From Nocardioidaceae bacterium (GTDB lineage: Bacteria > Actinomycetota > Actinomycetes > Propionibacteriales > Nocardioidaceae), in NCBI GenBank assembly GCA_020438665.1, contig JAGQUE010000312.1, positions 1 to 6,078 of the forward strand: a DNA stretch of 6,078 bases, in the 5' to 3' direction. Made by a program: the position numbers and the translations under genes. Positions within the stretch are counted from its first letter, which is position 1. Each line of letters begins with the position of its first letter. Below, piece after piece: positions 1 to 5,227 of this stretch. The notes under the pieces were generated by a model, which searched no databases, was not told where the DNA came from, and was given only the letters and a program-made list of their open reading frames with translations.

Positions 1-627
1 CGTCGGCGTGGGGGTCGGCGTCGGCTTGTTCGACACGAGCGTGACCTTGTCGACCAGCAGGGCGCTTCCCTTGGGGATGTTGAACCCGACCACAGCGACA
101 TCCAGCGGGGCCGTTGTCTCGGGGGTGAAGGTCAACGAGACCTTCTTCCACGTCGACGTGGCCCTGAAGCCCTGGGTGTGCTGGGCCAGGTACTTGTTGT
201 TGACCTGGCCTTCACGGACCCGAAGGACGCCGTTGAGCGGGCCCTTCTTGGCCTTGACATAGGCCGAGGCGGTGTAGGTCGCGGTCGCGTCTGCGGTGGC
301 CACCGTCGGGCGCACTGTCCTGAGCACAGTGCGACCGGGCTTGGTCATTTCGAGACGCGCCGACTTGGCACCGGCGACGGCGGGTCGTGTTGCGGAGAGA
401 AGTTGACGGTTGCGATTAGTCCGCCACCCGGACGTGCCCTCCTCGAAGCTTCCGTTGACGACGAGGTTGGCGCCGGCCGACTTCGTCTCGGATGCTGCGG
501 GAGCAGCGGTCAGGGTGGGAAGGATCGGTGCGGCGAGCAGCGTCGCTCCGACCGTGAGAGCGACCCGACGCTGGTGCGTCAGGCCGCGGGCTGATCGCGA
601 CGGCTCTCTGGGGGGTGAGGCTGTCAC
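1..627 (-). CDS. Exported protein with CBM4/9-like (galactose-binding fold) domain and Pro-Thr linker, N-terminal part
   Basis: The reading frame is open from a GTG at 627 to the left edge, giving 209 residues with no stop, so the C-terminus lies outside the window. Residues 1-19 are polar and basic. QRR at 19-21 is followed by a hydrophobic stretch (about 22-40) and an Ala-rich end near 41-46 (APAAS), which reads as a signal peptide; the twin arginine could mean Tat export, but the motif is not canonical. Residues about 54-198 start with NLVVNGSFEEGTSGW and end with LLVDKVTLVS, the typical opening and closing strands of CBM4/9-like jelly-roll domains. From 202 the chain becomes PTPTPTPT, a linker that usually leads to a catalytic or second binding module. 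AAAGGA lies nine bases before the GTG. Export and the CBM-like fold are well supported; the ligand and the missing downstream domain are unknown. It is divergent from the CBM48 gene. Confidence 0.8.
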   Translation of the reverse strand, partial: MTASPPREPSRSARGLTHQRRVALTVGATLLAAPILPTLTAAPAASETKSAGANLVVNGSFEEGTSGWRTNRNRQLLSATRPAVAGAKSARLEMTKPGRTVLRTVRPTVATADATATYTASAYVKAKKGPLNGVLRVREGQVNNKYLAQHTQGFRATSTWKKVSLTFTPETTAPLDVAVVGFNIPKGSALLVDKVTLVSNKPTPTPTPT

Positions 628-636
628 GGGGGGTTG

Positions 637-642
637 TCCTTT
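637..642 (-). promoter_or_regulatory. Ribosome binding site for the exported CBM-type protein
   Basis: AAAGGA on the minus strand ends nine bases before the GTG at 627. It supports this GTG as the start. The next upstream ATG on this strand (688) lies in a different frame whose product shows no domain-like sequence. Confidence 0.6.
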
Positions 643-799
643 CGGTTCTGGGAGGAGTTGTCCAGACCATGCAAAGCCCCCTTGACACCGCGTGTTCGTG
701 GAATCCGAGCGGCTTAACCTAGGTCACTGGACCGGTCTAGTCGGGCCGGGTGCCTCAGGGGTCCCAGTCGACACAGGGACGCGGTTTGTGTGGGTTAGT

Positions 800-866
800 G
801 CCGACTGAGATGCCCTAGTTCGGCCGCTGCAGAACGCAGCGGCACACCAGGGACTCCTCAGTCGGC
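800..866. promoter_or_regulatory. Long nested hairpin, possible 5'-UTR element of the CBM48 gene or palindromic repeat
   Basis: Three stacked stems can be read directly. Outer stem: GCCGACTGAG (800-809) pairs perfectly with CTCAGTCGGC (857-866). Middle stem: CCCTAGT (813-819) pairs with ACCAGGG (846-852) with one mismatch. Inner stem: GCCGCTGC (823-830) pairs perfectly with GCAGCGGC (836-843) around an AGAAC loop. Small internal loops separate them. Neither strand shows a T-tract after the structure, so it is not a classical intrinsic terminator. It sits 116 bases before the GTG at 983, inside a divergent region, which fits a leader RNA structure, a small RNA or a dispersed palindromic element. 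It is not tRNA-like, as there is a single arm. Confidence 0.5.
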
Positions 867-887
867 GTTGCGCGCGGGACCGACGGA

Positions 888-909
888 GCCGTTGTCCGAA
901 CGGCGGACA
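888..909 (+). promoter_or_regulatory. Two overlapping, mutually exclusive short hairpins
   Basis: GCCGTT (888-893) pairs with AACGGC (899-904), while TGTCCG (893-898) pairs with CGGACA (904-909). Each stem is six base pairs and each uses the other's loop, so only one can form at a time. The arrangement resembles a small switch in a leader RNA, but stems this short arise easily in GC-rich DNA. Confidence 0.2.
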
Positions 910-970
910 CCCGGCGTGTCGACGAAGTCGCAGGGGCAGGATGGGTCACGATTTGATCGATCCAATCGGG

Positions 971-975
971 AGGAG
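971..975 (+). promoter_or_regulatory. Ribosome binding site that fixes the CBM48 start
   Basis: AGGAG (within GGGAGGAG) ends seven bases before the GTG at 983. The in-frame ATG at 941 has an AGG directly abutting it, which is too close to serve. This decides for the 983 start. Confidence 0.75.
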
Positions 976-982
976 CGACTCG

Positions 983-1258
983 GTGATCAAGCAGCAACAG
1001 CACGCCGACCAGACGCAGGTGACCTTCGTCCTGCCCCAGGACATCCCTGGCGGAAAGGTGTCGGTGGTGGGCGACTTCAACGACTGGACCCCCGGGGTCC
1101 ACACCCTCGTCCGGCGCGCCAACGGGACCCGCAGCGTCAAGGTGACGGTGCCGACCGGGCGAGCGCTCGCGTTCCGCTATCTGTCCGAGGACGGGGAGTG
1201 GTTCAACGACCCGGCGGTCGAGCACCACGACTGGCAGAACGGGCTCGTCCTGACCTGA
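983..1258 (+). CDS. Small stand-alone CBM48 / isoamylase N-terminal (glycogen-binding-like) protein
   Basis: The product has 91 residues from the GTG at 983. It starts MIKQQQ, like other small actinobacterial proteins of this type that begin MIK. Nearly the whole chain is one early-set beta-sandwich: TQVTFVLP (11-18), [12 protein letters not shown] (26-37), [11 protein letters not shown] (47-57) and [15 protein letters not shown] (63-77). GDFNDW is the hallmark of CBM48 and AMPK-beta glycogen-binding domains. Trp35 and Trp73 are candidate sugar-stacking residues. There is no signal peptide and no catalytic domain, so it is probably a cytosolic protein; binding of glycogen or another alpha-glucan is inferred from the family, not shown. 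An alternative ATG at 941 would add 14 residues unlike the family (MGHDLIDP...) and lacks a usable ribosome binding site. It is 76 bases upstream of menB on the same strand. Confidence 0.88.
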   Translation: MIKQQQHADQTQVTFVLPQDIPGGKVSVVGDFNDWTPGVHTLVRRANGTRSVKVTVPTGRALAFRYLSEDGEWFNDPAVEHHDWQNGLVLT

Positions 1259-1322
1259 CCCGCACAGGGTGACGGGCCGGCCCCTGCCCGGGTCGGTCGC
1301 GGGCGCCGTCGTACGGCCCCGG

Positions 1323-1328
1323 CACAAT
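1323..1328 (+). promoter_or_regulatory. Possible -10 element for a leaderless menB transcript
   Basis: CACAAT ends six bases before the A of the menB ATG at 1335. That ATG has no purine-rich ribosome binding site at the usual distance. The spacing would put the transcription start at or next to the ATG, as in leaderless actinobacterial mRNAs. There is no clear -35 box, so this is tentative. Confidence 0.22.
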
Positions 1329-1334
1329 GGCCCC

Positions 1335-2177
1335 ATGACCGACACGACGACCGACGACATCACCTGGCACGCCTCGGGGGATTACGAGGACATCGTCTAT
1401 GAGACGACCGACGACGGGATCGCGAAGATCACGATCAACCGCCCCGAGGTGCACAACGCCTTCCGGCCGCAGACCCTGATCGAGGTCGGCGAGGCGCTCA
1501 CCATCGCACGCGAGGACGAGTCGGTCGGCGTCATCATCTTGACGGGAGCGGGCGACAAGGCGTTCTGCTCCGGCGGTGACCAGCGGGTGCGCGGCGACTC
1601 CGGCTACAAGACCGACGCTGGCGCGACCGGCCGTTTCCACGTCACCGACCTCCACGTCGCGATGCGACGCTGCCCCAAGCCCATCGTCGCGATGGTCGCC
1701 GGCTGGGCCATCGGTGGCGGCCACGTCCTCCATCTCGTGTGCGACCTGACCATCGCCGCCGACAACGCCCGCTTCGGGCAGGTTGGCCCCAAGGTCGGCT
1801 CGTTCGACGGCGGCTACGGTGCCTCGATCCTCTCCGACCTGGTCGGTCCCAAGAAGGCCAAGGAGATCTGGTTCCTGTGCCGTCAGTACGACGCCCAGGA
1901 GGCGCTCGACATGGGACTGGTCAACACCGTCGTCCCCCTCGCCGACCTCGAGGCCGAGACCATCCGGTGGTGCCGCGAGATGCTCGCCCTTTCGCCGTGG
2001 GCGCTGCGGTTGTCCAAGCTGAGCTTCCACGCCCACGAGGACGGCTATGCCGGCATCCAGCAGCTCGCCCACGACGCCAACCTGTTGTTCTATGGGCAGG
2101 CGGAGGCCCAGGAGGGCCGTGAGGCGTTCAAGGCCAAGCGCAAGCCCGACTTCACGAAGTTCCCGCGTCGGCCCTGA
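1335..2177 (+). CDS. menB: 1,4-Dihydroxy-2-naphthoyl-CoA synthase (MenB), crotonase superfamily
   Basis: The enzyme closes the second ring of the menaquinone nucleus, converting o-succinylbenzoyl-CoA to 1,4-dihydroxy-2-naphthoyl-CoA in the cytosol. The product has 280 residues, close to the E. coli and Bacillus enzymes (about 270-285). Visible family marks are [12 protein letters not shown] (32-43), [11 protein letters not shown] (77-87, oxyanion and CoA site), [20 protein letters not shown] (125-144), [12 protein letters not shown] (151-162) and the MenB C-terminus [13 protein letters not shown] (268-280). By alignment from memory with E. coli MenB, Asp158, Tyr91 and Tyr253 match catalytic Asp163, Tyr97 and Tyr258. 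Gly151 matches Gly156, the bicarbonate-site glycine of class I MenB; the Mycobacterium tuberculosis enzyme has Asp there. I chose the ATG at 1335 because the chain then begins as the short MenB class does. A GTG at 1269 would add 22 non-family residues. No other men gene is visible. Confidence 0.95.
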   Translation: MTDTTTDDITWHASGDYEDIVYETTDDGIAKITINRPEVHNAFRPQTLIEVGEALTIAREDESVGVIILTGAGDKAFCSGGDQRVRGDSGYKTDAGATGRFHVTDLHVAMRRCPKPIVAMVAGWAIGGGHVLHLVCDLTIAADNARFGQVGPKVGSFDGGYGASILSDLVGPKKAKEIWFLCRQYDAQEALDMGLVNTVVPLADLEAETIRWCREMLALSPWALRLSKLSFHAHEDGYAGIQQLAHDANLLFYGQAEAQEGREAFKAKRKPDFTKFPRRP

Positions 2178-2192
2178 CATGCGTTGCGGTGC

Positions 2193-2221
2193 TTGACGCC
2201 TGTCGTGCGACCGAGCAGCCT
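2193..2221 (+). promoter_or_regulatory. Weak promoter candidate for the two-propeller operon
   Basis: TTGACG (2193-2198) is followed after 17 bases by CAGCCT (2216-2221), which keeps two of the three key positions of the actinobacterial TANNNT element. It lies 77 bases before the GTG at 2299, in the only gene-free stretch between menB and the operon. Confidence 0.22.
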
Positions 2222-2286
2222 GTGGGGCAGGATCACGGTCGAGGCGGCGCTGGACGTCAGCGTCCTGGCTCGGGCCGTCGGTCGTC

Positions 2287-2293
2287 AGGGGGG
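2287..2293 (+). promoter_or_regulatory. Ribosome binding site for the ELWxxDGT protein
   Basis: AGGGGGG ends five bases before the GTG at 2299 and supports that start. No earlier in-frame start has a comparable site. Confidence 0.5.
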
Positions 2294-2298
2294 CACTG

Positions 2299-4158
2299 GT
2301 GAGTCGGCGACGCCGTAGTGAGCGCAAGAAGGCTCTTCGAGCCCACCTGGCGGCGGCCAAGCAGGTGCGCCGCCGAGCACGTGGGGCAGGGTTCCGGCGT
2401 GCGGGCACGGCCACGACCGCCGCGGCTCTGGGACTGGTCGGCTTGGCGTCCGGTGGAGCCGTCGCCGGGCCCGCCGCGGCGTCCGTCACGGTCGGCTCGC
2501 GCCAGGCCGGGGCTGCGATGGCGCCCTGCTCCGATCCGGTGACGCCGTCGAGCGGCCCCGAGCACCTCGTCGACGTGGGCGGCGTGGCGTTCTTCACCGC
2601 CGATGACGGCATCCACGGGCAGAACCTCTGGAAGTCCGACGGGACGCCCGGCGGCACGATGATGGTCAAGGACATCGACGCCGGCGACGGCTACTACGGC
2701 GGGATCGACGACCTGGTGGCGGTGGGCGACTCGGTGTTCTTCACCGTGTCCCACGGTGACAGCGGTGGGGAGCTGTGGACCTCCGACGGCACGCCGGGAG
2801 GGACGCTCCTGGTCAGGCGGATCGGGACCAGCGGCTACTACGGCGGGCCGAGCGACCTGGTCGCCGTCGGTGACACCCTCTTCTTCTCCGCCGACGACGG
2901 TGTCCACGGCGAGGAGCTGTGGACGTCCGACGGGACGCGAGCCGGCACGGTCATGGTCAAGGACATCGGGTCAGGGTCCAGGAACGACTACTACTCCTAT
3001 GGCCCCCAGGAGCTCACGGCGGTCGGGTCGACCTTGTTCTTCACCGCCGACGACGGAGCCCATGGCCAGGAGCTCTGGCGGTCCGACGGGACCGCTGCCG
3101 GCACGGTCATGGTCAAGGACGTCTTCCCGGGCGACTACGCGAGCGGTCCGGAGGGCCTGGTGGATGTCGGCGGGACCCTCTTCTTCTCGGCGCGCGACGG
3201 CGTTCATGGCGCCGAGCTGTGGACCTCGGACGGGACCGACGCGGGCACCGGCCTCGTCGAGGATGTTCGCCCCGGCGTGGGCGCGAGCCGTCCGCGCTAT
3301 CTCACGGCCGTCGGTGCGACGGCGTTCTTCTTCGCCGACGACGGCTCCGGGACGGCCCTGTGGTCCTCCGACGGGAGTGAAGCCGGCACGCTCAAGGTCA
3401 CCGACGTGGGAGCGAGCGGCTACTACTACGAGGACGACGTGTCGATGGCAGCCGTCGGTGACACCGTGTTCTTCGCGACCGACGACGGCGTCCACGGTCG
3501 GGAGCTGTGGTCCTCCGACGGCACCGAGGCCGGCACGGTGCTGGTCAAGGACGTGCGGCCGGGCGGCTACCCCTCCGAGCCGGCGGAGCTGACCGCCGTC
3601 GGTGACACGCTGTTCTTCGCGGCGCGAGACGGCGTCCACGGGCGGGAGCTCTGGTCCTCCGACGGCACCGAGGCCGGCACCGTGCTGGTCAAGGACGTGC
3701 GGCCCGGAGGACAGCAGAGCTATGCCGTCAGGTCGCTGACCGCGGTCGGCGATCGGCTGTTCTTCTTCGGCGACGACGGCGTCCACGGACGTGAGCTCTG
3801 GACCTCCGACGGCACCGAGGCTGCCACGTTCCAGGTCAAGGACATCAACGCCGGCGGCGGCTTCAACGTGTTGGGCAGGGGGAAGGCCGACACGACCGCT
3901 GGCACGCTGAAGGTCAGGGTCAGCGTCGAGGCGGCCGGTCGGCTCGAGCTGGCTCCGGTCGGGACATCGCGGCTGCGGAGCACGTCGCAGAACACCTCGT
4001 CGGCAGGGTTGACCAGCGTGACGCTGCGTCCGACCAAGGCCGGCATGCGAACGCTCAAGCGTGACGGCCGGCTCGTCGTGCGGGCCAGGTTCACCTTCAC
4101 GCCCTGCGGCGGCACGGGCACGAGCCTCACCCGGCAGTACACCCTGCGGCTGCGGTGA
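2299..4158 (+). CDS. Exported ELWxxDGT-repeat beta-propeller protein with C-terminal beta-sandwich-like domain
   Basis: The product has 619 residues. Residues 1-34 are extremely basic (RRRR at 3-6, RRR at 24-26). A hydrophobic Ala/Gly stretch follows at about 38-56, then GPAAAS (57-62); this reads as a signal peptide with an unusually long n-region. Residues about 88-520 hold nine copies of the ELWxxDGTxxGT motif (ELW or its variants near 109, 158, 207, 258, 306, 353, 402, 450 and 499; spacing about 46-51), each preceded by LFFxADDGxHG and followed by VKDxxPG. This matches the ELWxxDGT repeat family (TIGR04534), thought to form propeller blades. Residues about 525-619 (from GTLKVRVSV, ending RQYTLRLR) look like a beta-rich Ig-like domain. 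Only two Cys remain in the mature chain, Cys77 and Cys603. Molecular function is unknown. The final TGA overlaps the next gene's GTG by four bases. Confidence 0.9.
   Translation: MSRRRRSERKKALRAHLAAAKQVRRRARGAGFRRAGTATTAAALGLVGLASGGAVAGPAAASVTVGSRQAGAAMAPCSDPVTPSSGPEHLVDVGGVAFFTADDGIHGQNLWKSDGTPGGTMMVKDIDAGDGYYGGIDDLVAVGDSVFFTVSHGDSGGELWTSDGTPGGTLLVRRIGTSGYYGGPSDLVAVGDTLFFSADDGVHGEELWTSDGTRAGTVMVKDIGSGSRNDYYSYGPQELTAVGSTLFFTADDGAHGQELWRSDGTAAGTVMVKDVFPGDYASGPEGLVDVGGTLFFSARDGVHGAELWTSDGTDAGTGLVEDVRPGVGASRPRYLTAVGATAFFFADDGSGTALWSSDGSEAGTLKVTDVGASGYYYEDDVSMAAVGDTVFFATDDGVHGRELWSSDGTEAGTVLVKDVRPGGYPSEPAELTAVGDTLFFAARDGVHGRELWSSDGTEAGTVLVKDVRPGGQQSYAVRSLTAVGDRLFFFGDDGVHGRELWTSDGTEAATFQVKDINAGGGFNVLGRGKADTTAGTLKVRVSVEAAGRLELAPVGTSRLRSTSQNTSSAGLTSVTLRPTKAGMRTLKRDGRLVVRARFTFTPCGGTGTSLTRQYTLRLR
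2560..3858 (+). repeat. Tandem array of nine ELWxxDGT coding repeats
   Basis: The core motif recurs nine times at about 140-155 base spacing. Variants in order are QNLWKSDGTPGGT, GELWTSDGTPGGT, EELWTSDGTRAGT, QELWRSDGTAAGT, AELWTSDGTDAGT, TALWSSDGSEAGT, RELWSSDGTEAGT twice, and RELWTSDGTEAAT. The first and sixth copies are the most divergent, and the sixth also lacks the HG of the preceding turn. Confidence 0.9.
3485..3710 (+). repeat. Near-identical direct DNA repeat covering blades 7 and 8
   Basis: Bases 3485-3566 and 3629-3710 (offset 144, exactly 48 codons) differ at only five of 82 positions. Other blade pairs are clearly more diverged at DNA level. This points to a recent in-frame duplication or gene conversion between these two blades. 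Confidence 0.85.
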
Positions 4159-5216
4159 GTCAGCGCGAGGAGGAGCGGGCCACCGAGGTCGGCTTCCAGC
4201 ACAGCGCCGACTTCGCCTCGCTGCTCGAGGCTGCCGACTGCTCGCTGCTGATCTCCACCTATCAGGCCGGTCAGCTCGTGGCCGTCGGCACCGCCGATGG
4301 CAAGCCGACGTTCTCGTTCCGTGGCTTCGACCGGGCGATGGGCGTCGCCGTCGGCGCGGACCGGCTCGCCGTGGCCGGCAAGAGCCAGGTGTGGTGGCTG
4401 CGCGATCACGCGGAGCTGGCACCGTCCATCGAGCCGGCCGGCCGGTTCGACCGGTGCTGGGTGCCGCGCTCGTCGAGCGTGACCGGCGCGATCCACTGTC
4501 ACGAGATCGCGTGGGGCACCGGCGCCGACGGCGCGCCGGAGCTGTGGCTGGTCAACACGTTGTTCTCCTGTCTGGCCTCCCTCGATCCGCGCTTCAGCTT
4601 CGTGCCGAGGTGGCGACCGCCGTACATCTCGGCGCTGGCGGCCCAGGACCGCTGCCACCTCAATGGGCTCGCGATGCGGGACGGGGCGCCGGCGTTCGTC
4701 ACCGTCATGTCGGCCACCGACGAGCCCGGCGGCTGGCGCCGCGCCCGCAACGACAGCGGTGCCGTGCTCGACGTGGCGACCGGTGAGGCCGTGACGACCG
4801 GCCTGGCGATGCCCCACTCGCCTCGGTGGTACGACGGCGCCCTGTGGGTGCTCAACTCGGGTCTCGGGCGGCTTGAGCGCGTCGACCCGGCGACCGGACA
4901 ACGGGTGGGGATCGCGGCCGTCCCCGGCTATGCCCGAGGGCTCGCCTTCCACGGCGGGCTGGCGTTCGTGGGCCTGTCGCGCATCCGCGAGACGGCCATC
5001 TTTGGCGGCGCCCCGATCGCGGCCCACCACGACGAGCTCAAGTGCGGGGTCGGGGTCATCGAGGTCGCCTCCGGCACGACGGTCGCCACCCTCGAGTTCA
5101 CCTCCGGCGTCGAGGAGATCTTCGATGTCCAGGTGGTCCCGGGCGCGCGGTGTCCGGCCCTCGGAGCCGCCCCGGGCGGGGGAGACGACATCTGGGTGCT
5201 GCCGGCTCCTCGGTGA
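4155..5216 (+). CDS. TIGR03032-family protein (uncharacterised, propeller-like)
   Basis: The 353-residue product matches the conserved blocks I know for TIGR03032: LLISTYQAGQLV (31-42), GAIHCHEIAWG (111-121), ELWLVNTLFSCLASLD (129-144), PPYISALAAQDRCHLNGLAM (155-174), PGGWR (191-195), MPHSPRW (219-225), LWVLNSGLGRL (230-240), RGLAFHGGLAFVGLSRIRE (261-279) and EEIFDVQVVPG (320-330). The family has no established function. Its repeated short beta-strand/turn pattern suggests a propeller. There is no signal peptide or membrane segment, so it is probably cytosolic. The start is the GTG at 4155, which overlaps the upstream TGA as GTGA. No strong ribosome binding site precedes it, so translation is probably coupled to the upstream gene. 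The pair is read as one operon. The stop lies 11 bases from the end of the convergent small ORF. Confidence 0.9.
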   Translation: MSQREEERATEVGFQHSADFASLLEAADCSLLISTYQAGQLVAVGTADGKPTFSFRGFDRAMGVAVGADRLAVAGKSQVWWLRDHAELAPSIEPAGRFDRCWVPRSSSVTGAIHCHEIAWGTGADGAPELWLVNTLFSCLASLDPRFSFVPRWRPPYISALAAQDRCHLNGLAMRDGAPAFVTVMSATDEPGGWRRARNDSGAVLDVATGEAVTTGLAMPHSPRWYDGALWVLNSGLGRLERVDPATGQRVGIAAVPGYARGLAFHGGLAFVGLSRIRETAIFGGAPIAAHHDELKCGVGVIEVASGTTVATLEFTSGVEEIFDVQVVPGARCPALGAAPGGGDDIWVLPAPR

Positions 5217-5227
5217 GTCAGCCGCGG

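Larger units (their letters stand above)
628..982. other. Divergent intergenic region (355 bp)
   Basis: There is no convincing coding frame here. The region must hold the promoters for both divergent genes, but I cannot place either with confidence. A perfect TTGACA occurs at 682-687 on the plus strand without a TANNNT element at 16-18 bases. At 718-740 there is a cluster of short palindromes: CCTAGG (718-723), GGTC-ACTG-GACC (722-733) and GACCGGTC (730-737), bounded by CTAG at 719-722 and 737-740. This could be an operator. Two structured elements follow at 800-866 and 888-909. Confidence 0.5.

Noticed and set aside
416..688. Minus-strand frame from an ATG at 688
   Set aside because: It is a frame-shifted shadow of the exported CBM-type gene, rich in Arg, Ser and Pro, without the signal peptide or NGSFEEG domain seen in the GTG-627 frame.
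682..710. Perfect TTGACA at 682 as a plus-strand promoter
   Set aside because: There is no TANNNT hexamer at 15-19 bases downstream; it could be a chance match.
800..866. Hairpin as intrinsic terminator or tRNA
   Set aside because: There is no T-tract on either strand, no convergent gene ends there, and there is a single arm with no cloverleaf.
1274..1283. GGGCCGGCCC palindrome after the CBM48 stop as a terminator
   Set aside because: A perfect 10-base palindrome leaves no loop and no T-tract follows; it is likely a by-product of GC-rich composition.
1269..1334. N-terminal extension of MenB from GTG 1269
   Set aside because: The 22 added residues (MTGRPLPGS...) do not resemble MenB N-termini, and the ATG at 1335 gives the normal family length.
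1203..2675. Long minus-strand open frame opposite menB and the start of the ELWxxDGT gene
   Set aside because: Its product is low-complexity (rich in Arg, Ala, Gly, Val, Asp) with no recognisable domain, and it is exactly antisense to strongly recognised genes; this is expected in high-GC DNA.
2971..4422. Long minus-strand open frame opposite the propeller repeats
   Set aside because: It is an antisense shadow of the repeats and carries only the mirror periodicity of the real blades.
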